Shown here piece by piece: positions 1 through 10,179 of a stretch of 64,000 bases of DNA. A program made the position numbers and the translations under genes. The stretch spans positions 310,001 to 374,000 of the forward strand of contig JADFUC010001759.1 in NCBI GenBank assembly GCA_019722365.1, in the 5' to 3' direction. Source of the stretch: Lithospermum erythrorhizon. Lineage: Eukaryota > Streptophyta > Magnoliopsida > Boraginales > Boraginaceae. Within the stretch, counting starts at the first letter, position 1; every line of letters begins with the position of its first letter. The notes beneath the pieces were generated by a model. The model made no database searches. It was not told the origin of the DNA and worked only from the letters and a program-made list of their open reading frames with translations.

Positions 1-13
1 AGTAATGGCTTAC

Positions 14-269
14 CATCAAGCTGAAACCAGTGACAGAAGCAAAAGAGGTGGCCATGGAAGCACCTGCAAGAGGTAACTCCCCAAGATGACCCACAAACAT
101 CACTGAAATAACCTGTAAGCTATATACCAGAAGACCCTGCTAGTTTTAACTGCTTCTTCACTTCTGTTAGAATCTCTTCCCTGTTTATTCTTGATTCATA
201 AACTTCATAACCTAGAGAGTTTGGAAGCAGAGGAGATTCCATAGATTTTCCTCCATCTTCAGTTACCAT
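14..269 (-). pseudogene. MATE transporter exon 1, frameshifted copy (partial)
   Basis: This is the first exon of a MATE efflux transporter gene, in inverted orientation to the intact MATE gene at 5876-8628. The start codon (269-267) follows the same AAATCAAGA context as the intact gene, and the exon ends at 14 before a GTAAG donor. Alignment by eye with the intact exon 1 is close along its length. Seventeen bases are missing after the LAG codons, at about 136-137, so the frame shifts and reaches a TAG a few codons later; the rest of exon 1 is kept but out of frame. Further exons would lie left of the window. The lesion makes a functional full-length product unlikely, unless a downstream start or an unseen haplotype rescues it. 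Confidence 0.85.
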
Positions 270-783
270 TCTTGATTTCTTTACTCTTTTGGTCAACTGT
301 AAATGAGATCATATAGGTTAGCTACACTATATATATTTATATACAAACTTGCAAATCTTGCATTTGGTTTTTGTGTTTGACTTTAGATTTCACATGGCTT
401 AATACACCCTCCATTTGACGAAATTATCAAACACCCCGCGTTTTATTATGCATCTTGAGCTTTGTCAGTAAAATCACTTTATTTGTATTGTATAATTGTC
501 CATATGTCGATAGAAAAGTACGTTTAATATTCAATTGATATATATTTTTTATAAAATATTCTACAACCTTAGGAAAACAAGCTATATTGGGTAAGTTTAA
601 TATGTATAAAAAAAATGTATATTATTGAGATGAGAGAGTATTATTTATTTCATCTTAGGTTTGGTCCTTACGGTGGAATCTTAAATATTTAGAACAACAT
701 TTTGGTATCAATTTCGAGCACGTATCATGCAGACACTTGGATCAAGTGCAACATATCACCAATTTGGGGTGTTTTTTTGGTGT
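270..783. other. Upstream region of the MATE pseudogene
   Basis: There is no coding sequence here. It contains AT-rich DNA with a TATA-like stretch around 327-343, about 55 to 75 bases upstream of the pseudogene start codon on the minus strand. It ends at the left edge of Copia A. Before that insertion it was probably the shared space between two divergent MATE copies. Confidence 0.5.
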
Positions 784-1110
784 TGTTGAATATTTCTTGA
801 ATCGATGTGATTAACAGTTGTTGAAGCGAGAAGATAGGGACTTGGGATCGGGGTTATGGCGCAAATCCAGGTCGGAGGACGGTGGTTGGAGAATCGGGAG
901 TAAGATCGGGAGCGTCTGATCGATCTAGAACTTTTTTAGGCGGTTTAAGTCGAGTTTTGGGCTATAAATACTCTGATACATGTTTTGAGTCCTATGTAAC
1001 CTAAACATCTAATATAGAAGAGTTATATACTTCTAGTTTAGGGTTATAGAATAGGTTTAGCCATAAACTATTAAATACAATAATCATTCTTAAAATTTAT
1101 AGTGAAATAC
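784..1110 (+). repeat. Copia A 5' LTR
   Basis: It begins TGTTGAATAT and shares several long blocks with the repeat at 3738, including CTTGAATCGATGTGATTAAC, GGGACTTGGGATCGGGGTT and TAGGGTTATAGAATAGGTTTA. It is shorter than the 3' copy because of deletions. Its right end is approximate, because no clear tRNA primer site follows it. Confidence 0.65.
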
Positions 1111-1249
1111 AGTTACGTAGGGATGGATGGGACATTGTGTCTTTGGAAAATTACATCGCAAAAATTTCGAAAGAGCTTCCTTAGAGCCAAAAATTGCTTG
1201 GATTACATCCATCGATTGTTGAGTCCGCTTCCGCGAGAGTTGAATCTTT

Positions 1250-3480
1250 GGGAGGTTATGGGTATTTTCTATCATTGATTGATGACTATTGAGGATGACT
1301 TGGGTTTTATTATGAAGCAGAGAAAAGTGATGATTTGTGGCTTGAGGGTTGGAAGACTTTGGTGGAAAATCGAGCAGGGGCTCCAGGTTAAGCGGGCTGC
1401 GTCTTGATGCTCGGTGCAGAATTTTGTTCGATGCAGTTTGATGGGTTTGTAAGGTGGAAGGGATTTAGGCATTATAAGTTTAGGCGTACGTGAGAATGGT
1501 GTAGCGAGCGTATGGTCAGACACTACGGAAGGCTCGTTGTCTGTTTCTGTCACTAAGTTGATAAAGAATATTTTGGGCGTAAAGAATTCGGTATGGAAAC
1601 GCTGTCGATGGCAGAGTAGTCTTTTTCAACGCAGTAATATGAAACTTCTATTGAATTGTGGTATGGTAAGTCTGCTGATTATACAAGTTTGAAAGTCTTT
1701 GGTAACGGCCCAGGCGAGAAGGTGGTGTTGGGAAGCGAGGTGGAGTAGAGATGCGGTGTTAGTGGTGATGAGGTGAGTATTCAGTCACGATCGAGGAGAA
1801 GATCAAAAGTTTTATTCCCCGGATAGACATCATAGTGTAGCTCTTGATCGCCCTAAAAGAGCTAATTATAGAGTACCTCACCACGGTATGATTATGAGGA
1901 TATGTTGGCATTTCCTTCTGGGGTTGTAAGAGGAAGTTGATCTTAAACGATCAGAAGCTTCTTATAAAGAAGTTTCAATTGGTATTGAGTCAGTCCAATG
2001 CCTTGCTACCATGGGAGATGAAATGAAATCATTTCAGAAGAATCAAACTTGGGAGTTGGCTTGAAAACCAACAGGAAAAAAACTTGTCACTTGCAAGTGG
2101 GTGTTCAAGAAGAAAGAAGGGTTATCACCATCTGAGTGGGAAAAATATAAAGCTAGAGTGGTTGCTAGAGGTTTCAGTCAAAAGGAGGGGGTAGACTATA
2201 ATGAGATATTCTCACCTGTATGAGAGGGTAGACTATAATGAGATATTATCACCTGTAGTCAGACATACTTCTAATAAAATAAGCCCTTTACTATGGTAGC
2301 AGCATTAGGATTTTGAACTTCGGCAGTTAGATGTCAAAACAACTTTCTTATATGGAGAGTTGGATGAAGAAATTTATATAACCCAGCCAGATGATTTCCA
2401 GGAACTCGGAAAGGAAGACTATATTTGTAGGTTAAAGAAATCTTTGTATGATTTGAAGCAGTCTCCGAGGCAGTGGTACATGAGATTTGATAGTTACATG
2501 ATGGAGATTGGGTATTGGGAGTCCGTATAAGCCGGGTTGTGTATACTTCTGATAAGGTTAGTGATGGTTCCACTTATCTATTTGAGTTCTATATGTAGAT
2601 GATATGTTGATAAAATTTGCGTTTAAAAGGAAGTCGATATTCAAAAGTTGAAAGGTTTACTTAGTGTTGAGTTTGAAATGAAGGATTTGGGTGCTACAAA
2701 GAAAATCTTGGGAATAGAGATATTTAGGGATAGAAGTGTTCGAAAAACTTCTTAACCTGAGAAAAGGTTATACTCCAGATAGTTACATCTAGATTTGGTA
2801 TGGCTAACTGCTAGAAAAATAATTGAAACTCCCTAGTTAACTTCCAAATAAATATGCAATTTGTTGCATTGTACCTAAAATTATCTGCGAGAAGGTATAT
2901 ATGGAACCACGTACGCCTCTTAGTGCAGTTGGAAGTTTGATGTATGTTATTGTCTCACAACTGAACTTGATGCGCACATGATGTTAGTGAGTTGGTTGTG
3001 CATTTGAGCACGGTAAAGGCATTGACGGTTCACGAAGAGAATTTTCTACATCTCGAGTGCGTCTCGATGTGGTCTTTTATTATTATTAGCAGTGGTGATA
3101 ATCAGTGTTTAATTTTCGGGTACTCTGATTCTAACTATGTTGGAGATGTAGGCAGTGGGAATTAGTTATGTGTTTACTCTTGGAGGTTACATTTGTGAGA
3201 TTTGGAGACAGCGTAAATCATGATGACTTTGTCTCTTCTGAGATAAAGTATATAGCGCTTACAAAAGCGCAAAGGAGAGATTATACGGTTGAGATGGTAG
3301 TTAGTGATGCAGAGAATTTCTGTCGTGATCGGGTTGTGGTATATTGTGACATTTTAGATCTGATATGCTTAACGAGATCGAGGTTCATCGTGAGAGGACA
3401 AAACACATTGATGTGCGATATCATTTTCTGAGAGGTGAGAAGAGGATTAAGGTAAATAAAATGGAATACTGGAGATAGCC
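1250..3480 (+). pseudogene. Copia A pol remnant (integrase, RT, RNase H)
   Basis: Translated in pieces, this stretch shows Copia pol. Around 1272-1330 is the integrase block with an SLIDDY-like motif followed by TWVF. Around 2045-2220 is the start of reverse transcriptase (CKWVFKKKEG, then KARVVARGFSQ and DYNEIFSPV). Around 2320-2520 are QLDVKT and SLYDLKQSPRQWY. The catalytic YVDDM block follows near 2590. The 3168-3431 frame holds the RNase H pattern ending in a CD and ARTKH-like segment. Stops and frame changes interrupt every domain. A 30-base segment at about 2190-2219 is repeated directly afterwards, which adds a stop inside the RT. It cannot encode a working polyprotein. Confidence 0.8.
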
Positions 3481-3737
3481 CGGCTGATGTGTTTTACGAG
3501 AAGCCGGTTTCGCGGGCGTGCTTGACGTTCTCTGAACTTACTAAACATTCAAAATTTGTTAGTTGCTCGTGGGTATTTGAATGAAATTAATATGCATTTG
3601 GTGCGTCTGGCATACATTAAGCTATCAGGCACATACAGTGCTTGTTAATTCATCGGTGCATTATTGAGCATTCGATATTGAAAATATTTTACGTTTATAC
3701 ATTATACGAGGAGGATTAAAAATTCGGTAAAATTTAT

Positions 3738-4200
3738 TAGAATATCCTTGAATCGATGTGATTAACCATGCTGAAGCGAGAAGATCGGGACTTGGGATCG
3801 GGGTTTCTAAAACCCCAGGATCGGGGGTTACTTGACCCCGCCCGTATCGACCAGTCGAATCCTAGAGGATAGTGGGACTTCGGGAGAAGATCGGAAGCAA
3901 GATCGGGAGTAGTTCAATTCCGTCTCGGGCTTTTCGGGCGGTTTAAGAGTCGAGCTTTGAGGTACATAAATGCTACCATTACACGTTTTTGAGTCACATG
4001 TAGCACCGAGCATCGATATAGGATAGCTATATACTTCTGGTTTAGGGTTATAGAATAGGTTTAATACAAAGCTGATAAATTTGAGAACATAATCCTTCAG
4101 TATGTAATTTGTTCTTTCCGTTATTGTGAAATCTGTTTAGTGTTTCTCCTTGTGAATTAGTCTTCATGGCGTTGTTGGGGATATAAGTGTTAAATCTGGT
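3738..4200 (+). repeat. Copia A 3' LTR
   Basis: This is the second copy of the repeat at 784, matching from GAATAT.CTTGAATCG onwards. It contains GC-rich extra sequence around 3800-3900 that the 5' copy lacks. The end is placed near 4200 only because sequence shared with LTR leaders stops there and a GGTGT occurs. Confidence 0.6.
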
Positions 4201-4831
4201 GTTATTTAATTCTTATCTTAACTACGTAATTACCTTGATTACAGATTCATTATTTAGCCCTTAATAGGTGTATCTCTAGACGTTGGGAATGTGAATTTTT
4301 TGTAGTAAATTAATTGGTAGTTATTGAATAAATATAGGCAAATCTTACAACATGTAGGACCCACCGGTATCTTTTATCCTCTTGTTTCTTAATAGCATGT
4401 GAACTGAGAACATGAGTGAGCAATCATGTCAAAAGTGTATTGGCAGATAATGAGTTTTGGAGTAATCTCTTGGATTTTCTCCTTCATTTTTTAGCTTGAT
4501 TTATTCCTTTGTCTTCATTCCGAGCAGTCGATTACGACTAAATGAACCAGTCCAAACGGAACAAGACATTGCGTCTAGAAAAATGATGTCAAATGACTCA
4601 TACGAGTGAGAAATACACAAGAATTAAAAGAAAGATAAAGTGTTTAATAATACAATACTAGTCTCAAATCTCATACTAGGTACTTGTATTAAATATCTCA
4701 AAAAGTTAGTGATGAAATTAGTGGAAACCTACATTATGAGCATGGTGAATTATATGTAAACATGTTTTATACAATCATGAACAAAGAGCACACTTCTAAC
4801 TAGCTAGATGATTTATTTTGAGAGAAAACAA
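4201..4831. other. Intergenic DNA without recognisable features
   Basis: AT-rich sequence with no ORF of note, no repeat I could pair elsewhere in the window and no RNA gene. Confidence 0.5.
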
Positions 4832-4972
4832 GGAGGGTGTTTGGCTTGAGATAATAAAATGGTATAGCGGTTGAGCCAGTATTCTTCTTACGTGGTCGAG
4901 GTTCGAATCACCATGTAAAGGAGGATGTTTGGAATTATTATAATCTCTTGTATCGGCACAAAAAAAGGAAGG
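4832..4972 (+). mobile_element. SINE-like tRNA-derived unit
   Basis: A pol III type internal promoter is visible. GGTATAGCGGTTGAGCCAGT resembles an A box, and about 35 bases downstream GAGGTTCGAATCAC matches the B-box consensus. The unit is followed by a non-tRNA tail and a short A run (4960-4968), which suits a SINE. It does not fold as a complete tRNA, because no matching acceptor stem is present. The boundaries are approximate. Confidence 0.55.
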
Positions 4973-4974
4973 TG

Positions 4975-5562
4975 TTGGCTAACTTTATTTTTTGATTAAA
5001 GGACTATTTAGTAAGTGTTTAGGTAAAAAGTTGAATTCGACTTTATTTTTTCGACTTTTTCTTCCATTTAAGTTGGTTTGGCAAAGTAATTTCTTGTTAC
5101 TCATAATATTTAACTTTATAGTTTTATTTACCACTTAAAATTGTGTTAGCCCAGATACAATTTTTAATTATACTAATTTTTTTTATGTTTACTCTTTATT
5201 GAAAAAATAAAATAAAAATAAATATTACTCCGTGTATTTTAGTCATAAAATATAATTTTTGAATTATAATTATTTTTTATTCTTTCACATATTAAATTCA
5301 TGTTTATTTATATCTTAAGATAAAAAAGTGATATAAAATGGAAATATTAGCATAAGTCGTTTCTGAATTTACACAAACTTTATAAAATTATTGTTATCAG
5401 AACATATAAAAAAAATCTCGTTATAAGCATGTTCTTGCAGGCAAATTAAACAAATTTGACAAACATAGATGATAACTTTTTAAGTGCAATATCACTTATA
5501 AGTTGGTCCTTTATAAGTTAAAAAAAAATAAGCTTAGTCAAACGGCCTCAAGTTTTGTTTTT
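4975..5562 (-). mobile_element. MITE M1, hAT-type inverted-repeat element
   Basis: About 590 bp of AT-rich DNA is bounded by inverted repeats: GGTGTTGGCTAACTTTATTTT on the left and, on the right, the complement of GTTTGACTAAGCTTATTTTT. The interior has no coding potential. A second copy in the opposite orientation is split by Copia C (20148-20523 and 34915-35131). The two match through long interior blocks such as ATAACGAGATTTTTTT and CAATAAAGAGTAAA. The GTTTGGCTAAGCTTAT-type end is common among plant hAT-like MITEs. Confidence 0.7.
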
Positions 5563-5825
5563 AAGTGAAGAAGTTTATTTTGTCCTACGGAGGAAGTTGA
5601 AATTATTCGTTATTTAATAGTGAGATACATATAAAAAAACAGTGTATCCAATAAATGTTGTTATGTTGATTAAGAACAATTATTTAATGTTCTATTATAA
5701 TTTGTTCTAATACATCAAGGAGTCAAGGACGACTCAATTAATTTGATGAAGATATTTTCAAACCAAAATGTTGTTCTAAATATGTGAAGATTCGTCCAAA
5801 AGGACCAAACAAATGATTGGGATAT

Positions 5826-5842
5826 TATATATATATATATAA
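5826..5842 (+). promoter_or_regulatory. TATA-like run before the MATE gene
   Basis: An alternating TA run ends 34 bases before the MATE start codon. It could be the core promoter with a very short leader, or just a microsatellite with the real TATA element further upstream. Confidence 0.35.
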
Positions 5843-5875
5843 TGCTGCTTGAGCAGCAGAGTAGAGAAATCAAGA

Positions 5876-8628
5876 ATGGAAATGGATGATGGAGATGGAG
5901 GAAAATGTATGGAATCTCCTCTGCTTCCAAAAACTCGAGATTACGAAGTTCATGAATCAAGAACAAAAAGGGAAGATATTCTAACAGAAGTGAAGAAGCA
6001 GTTGAAACTAGCAGGGCCACTAGTGGTTGTAAATCTTCTGGTATATAGCTTACAGGTTATTTCAGTGATGTTTGTGGGTCATCTTGGGGAGTTAGCTCTT
6101 GCAGGTGCTTCCATGGCCACCTCTTTTGCTTCTGTCACTGGTTTCAGCTTGATGGTAAGACATCATTTGCTTTGCTTTTATTTTCTACTCATTTACCATC
6201 AATGGCGGAATCAAGGGTCGGGGCTAGTTAGGACACCCCTGCTCAAATTTATCATGATGTATATTTGATTTGAGCATGATGTATATTTGCCCCTCTTTTA
6301 TCTGACATTGAAACAGATTGGAATGGCAAGTGCCATGGATACATTCTGTGGACAATCTTATGGAGCAAAACAATATCACATGCTTGGGATATATATGCAG
6401 AGAGCCATGATTGTTCTTCTACTAGTGTGTATTCCCTTGGCTTGTATATGGGCAAATACAGGCACCATTCTTCAATTCTTCGGACAAGATAAAGAAATCT
6501 CAGCTGAAGCTGGAAAATACGCTCGTTTCATGATCCCAAGCATTTTTGCATATGCTCTCCTTCAATGTCTTGTTAGATTCTTACAGGCACAAAACAATGT
6601 TAGACCGATGATGGTGACTGCAGGGATCACAACAGTGTTGCATATGTTTACATGTTGGATTCTTGTTTTTAAATCTGGCTTAGGAAATAAAGGAGCTGCT
6701 TTTGCTAATGCTATCTCTTATTGGCTCAACTTCTTGTTTCTAGCTCTGTATGTTTGGATGTCCCCTTCCTGTAAAGCAACATGGACAGGGTTTTCCAAGG
6801 AGGCTTTCAATGATATCCCGAAATATGTCAGATTAGCAGTTCCTTCAGCTACTATGACCTGGTAATGATCTTTATTATCGAAGTGATTTTGTATCGAGTT
6901 TTCTTCCAATTCCATGACTCGAATGCTAATGTAAACAGTTTGGAGATTTGGTCGTTCGAAATGATGGTTCTATTATCAGGACTCCTCCCGAATCCAAAGC
7001 TAGAAACTTCAGTTCTGTCAATCAGGTCCATCTTCAATTTATTGCAACAATGGCATTGTCTTTTGTAAAATCTATTTTTGTTGGTTATTATAATATGATT
7101 TATACCTTTCCAGTCTCAATACATGTTCCATGATATACATGATACCTCTTGGACTCAGTGGAGGTGTAAGGTAAAATTGAATATTGAGTGCCACATTTCG
7201 ATTATACTTTTGGTGCCTTTGTTTGAGCCATATGATTGGAGGAAAACTCCATACAGATTTTTGAAACATGCATTGAATTTTTCTCTAATTCTTTCTTAAT
7301 CATAATTACATGGCGCAAACAAATACAACTTGGATAAATTCGCAATGCATACCGGTCAAGTTATTTTCCTTTGTAAAAATTTGTACTTACATAGATTCCT
7401 TCCTCTGCCAGCACAAGAGTTTCAAATGAGTTAGGAGCTAGACGTCCGCAAGCGGCTCGTCTAGCAGTGTTTACTGCAATATTTATGGTTGCCACAGAAG
7501 GCATATTGGCAGCAATGACCTTACTTTTGGGACATAATATATGGGGGTATTGTTATAGTGCTGATGAGATGGTTGTGAAGTATGTAGGGGAAATGTTGAT
7601 GTTGTTAGCATTATCCCACTTTTTTGATGGCATCCAATCTATACTCTCAGGTTTTATTTCTCAAAATCCTAAATTATGTTCTCACTCTATATCTACAGTG
7701 TGGTTGTCACTTTTTTTGAAGTGAATCTGTCATATTTATATTTCATTCTTAAATCTTACGATGTAAAGGTAATGTAGATACACATGATTGAGAGATATGC
7801 ATGCAAATAAAGTGGATTAAAAATTCATTCTCCTATTAAAAATTATGATATATCCATCACAAATCGATATATGAAACAAAAGAAATTTACGCATACATAT
7901 AAAATCAAACTATCCCTACTAGATAGAATTTCGTCGAAACTCGACATAGAAGTTGAATTATACAAGTTATTCTTGCTTGGCTTGTTAACATCTTAGAAAA
8001 ATTATGTAAAAATAGGAAAACTTGATATGTTTTTTAATTCTTTTAATTTGTTTTTTCAGGAACTGCTAGAGGATGTGGGTGGCAAAAAATAGGGGCAATG
8101 GTGAATTTAGGAGCATATTACCTGCTAGGAATACCTACCAGTATATTATTAGCCTTCATTTATCACATAGGAGGAAAGGTATGTTGGCATTTCACATTTA
8201 TTTTTTCAGGAAAATAAATTATTGAAATTTTTGAAGAGTTAATTATTTTTCTGTTTTATAAATGAATGGCAGGGTCTTTGGATAGGAATTACGGTGGCCC
8301 TTTTCGCCCAGGCATTAGTACTTTTAATTATAACCCTTCGAACCAACTGGGAAAAAGAGGTGATTAACACTAGTAACAGTATAACACTTAAAAGTTAAAA
8401 CAAATAATTATTCCATGTTTCAAATAATAATTTATTTATATAATTTTGAATTTTTAACAAGTTTTTGATATCATTAGATACCATATATCAAATACTTAAA
8501 TCTAATTAAAATTCTTTTACATTTTGGGATAGAGAGAGTACTTTCTTATTTCCTATGTACTATTGTTACAGGCAGTGAAGGCTGCAGCTAGAGTAGACAG
8601 TGTGATGACCCCCGTGCAAGTATTATAA
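5876..8628 (+). CDS. MATE / DETOXIFICATION-family transporter, 8 exons
   Basis: This is a multidrug and toxic compound extrusion carrier, an H+-coupled antiporter of 12 membrane segments that usually sits in the tonoplast or plasma membrane and exports organic cations or secondary metabolites. Exons joined by GT-AG signals are 5876-6154, 6317-6861, 6939-7025, 7114-7170, 7412-7650, 8060-8178, 8273-8359 and 8572-8628. They give one open frame of 489 aa, the usual length for the family. A charged N-terminal tail of about 40 residues precedes the first membrane helix. Exon 2 opens with the family block GMASAMDTFCGQSYGAKQ (residues 95-112), and residues 324 onwards show TRVSNELGA, both typical of plant DTX proteins, closest in my memory to DTX16-like members. 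The ATG at 5876 is preferred because it aligns with the start of the duplicated copy at 269. The substrate cannot be read from sequence. Copia B begins 57 bp after the stop. Confidence 0.93.
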
Positions 8629-8685
8629 TGAGATGGTGGAAACAAAGAAATTTTTGTTATGAATAGTTGGGCTGCTATACACTTT

Positions 8686-9060
8686 TGTTGAAATATTTTT
8701 GGTAAATAAGGAAAATGTAATAGTATGCGCAGGTGAATCTCCTGAACTGTTATACACACACCAAAACAGTACTTGTTTTGGGGTAAAATGACTATTTTGC
8801 CCCCCTATTTGTAAGTTTAGTAGTTATAAAAATTGTGAACAGGGGTAAAACAGTCATTTTAGTACTAAGAAAAACACTATTTGGGTGTGTGTAAATAAAT
8901 TGGCCTCATCTTTTGCACTGTGGAATGTTCCAGTCAAGTTCAACAATATACATATTAGTCTTCTCTGCTCTCTTGTTTGTCCAGTTTAGTAGTTACAATC
9001 CGAGTAGTGATAAATAATATCATATTGGTTTGAGCTATTAAATATACGATTTTTATAACA
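8686..9060 (+). repeat. Copia B 5' LTR
   Basis: It runs from TGTTGAAATATTT to TTTTTATAACA and includes a 139-bp MITE (8754-8892) absent from the 3' LTR. Without it the length is about 236 bp, close to the 226 bp of the other LTR. Shared blocks include TTGTTTGTCCAG and TTTAGTAGTTACA. Confidence 0.82.
8754..8892. mobile_element. Small MITE inside the Copia B 5' LTR
   Basis: This 139-bp insert has inverted ends ACACACACCAAAACAGT and the complement of ACTATTTGGGTGTGTGT. A second inner inverted pair, GGGGTAAAATGACTATTTTG against CAGGGGTAAAACAGTCATTT, makes most of it foldable. Comparison with the 3' LTR shows it is an insertion: the LTR continues as TAAATTGG on its right side in both copies. No clear target duplication is visible. 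Confidence 0.7.
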
Positions 9061-9080
9061 CGTTATCAGCATGATCGTTT
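9061..9080 (+). promoter_or_regulatory. Candidate Copia B primer-binding region
   Basis: Directly after the LTR stands CGTTATCAGCATGATCG. Many plant Copia elements have a TATCAGCACGA-like sequence at this place. The match to a particular tRNA was not checked. Confidence 0.45.
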
Positions 9081-9489
9081 CCATCAGAAGTACTTACTAC
9101 GAGGTATATCTTCTATCCTACTATTTTGACATATTTGTTATATGCTTCCCCTATTATGTATAACCCGACATGCCGCGATTCTATAATCGAAATGATATTA
9201 TTGAGAGGTTTACCCCTCAGTGGTGTAAACCGACAATCCGCTGCCGATCTATAACTGGGAGCTTATTATTATTATTACTATTTCATTCCTTATTATAGTA
9301 ACCAGCAACTTGTTAAGCGCTTCTATAATAAGTGAAAATTATTATTTGTGTGAGAGCAATCTATATCGCATTTATTTACTTACTAATTATGTAGAGGTTC
9401 AAATCCTCATCTATCACGAAAGATAGTTTCGAGTAGTGATATTAATTGTTATACTTTGTGGAGGTTTAAAATCCCCATTTGCATATAAT

Positions 9490-9613
9490 ATCATGGATAT
9501 AAATAAAATTCACCCGAACCATGGACATAAATAAAATTCACCCGAATCATGAACATAAATAAAATTCATCAACATTTACACTATGACATCATGAACATAA
9601 ATAAAATTCATAA
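9490..9613 (+). repeat. Short tandem repeat in the Copia B leader
   Basis: Four to five imperfect copies of CATGGACATAAATAAAATTCA, with spacers such as CCCGAAC or a longer insert, stand in a row. They contain no coding sequence and look like leader-internal duplication. Confidence 0.75.
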
Positions 9614-9989
9614 ATTAATTTATTGAAGTATTAAAATCTTCACTTTATATTGCTTATATTGTTTCCTTTATATAACTTATATTGTTTCACTTTATATTGC
9701 TTATTTTATTTATTGATAAATTTTCATACTTATGTGGAGAGTTTAATTTTTGCATCTTACATTGCTGAGGCAGATAAAACACCCCACTTATATTATTATC
9801 TCACTATTGTGTTATCTTATTTTATTTTTTATTAGCATAAATTATTATCTCATCATATATGTTCATTTATCGTATGATCATGCATTATGTGCATTCTAAC
9901 GGCTACATCATATTTAACACACTTAAAAATATTTTTCCTCCTCATTTTTCTAAAGGTAACAATAGCGGACACTTCTCAAAATTTCACTC

Positions 9990-9997
9990 TATAAATA
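9990..9997 (+). promoter_or_regulatory. TATA box inside the Copia B leader
   Basis: A perfect TATAAATA lies 60 bases before the ATG of a small ORF at 10057. It is followed by a pyrimidine-rich CTTCATTCTCTTC, the layout of a plant core promoter. It is far from the LTR promoter, about 930 bp downstream of the 5' LTR end. Confidence 0.45.
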
Positions 9998-10056
9998 CTT
10001 CATTCTCTTCACATTTCTAAACATCATTCTCAAAGTATTTTATAAACATTTTCAAG

Positions 10057-10176
10057 ATGGCCGGATGTTTTCTAGTATTTATCACTATGTATTCATTCTC
10101 AGCCTGCGCCTACGCCTCCTATGAGAATCATTATAATCCCACCGTAGTCAATATACCGACGAATCCACTCGCTTAG
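10057..10176 (+). CDS. Small ORF, 39 aa, signal-peptide-like
   Basis: I do not recognise this peptide. It starts MAGCFLVFITMYSFSACAYA, a hydrophobic stretch with small residues at the end that looks like a secretion signal with possible cleavage after AYA, followed by about 20 polar residues. A TATA box stands 60 bases upstream. It lies in the Copia B leader, immediately left of the inverted LTR-like insert, so the frame may be cut short. A 26-aa membrane-like ORF (12730-12810) lies on the other side of the insert, and the two may be halves of one accessory ORF. It could also be chance, since a 39-codon frame is not rare. Confidence 0.3.
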   Translation: MAGCFLVFITMYSFSACAYASYENHYNPTVVNIPTNPLA

Positions 10177-10179
10177 AAC

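Larger units (their letters stand above)
784..4200 (+). mobile_element. Copia A, degenerate LTR retrotransposon
   Basis: A Ty1/Copia element about 3.4 kb long lies between two related direct repeats (784-~1110 and ~3738-4200), with decayed pol sequence between them in Copia order: integrase, reverse transcriptase, RNase H. No gag or protease is recognisable. The right boundary is uncertain. GGTGT stands before 784 and again near 4198, which could be a target duplication, but the adjacent bases are not a clean CA end. The element separates the two head-to-head MATE copies. Confidence 0.8.

Noticed and set aside
4198..4202. GGTGT as the right target duplication of Copia A
   Set aside because: The preceding bases are not a CA terminus and five bases can match by chance; kept only as a hint.
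5849..5875. Extended start of the MATE gene at a TTG
   Set aside because: Plant genes rarely start at TTG; the ATG at 5876 aligns with the start of the duplicated copy.
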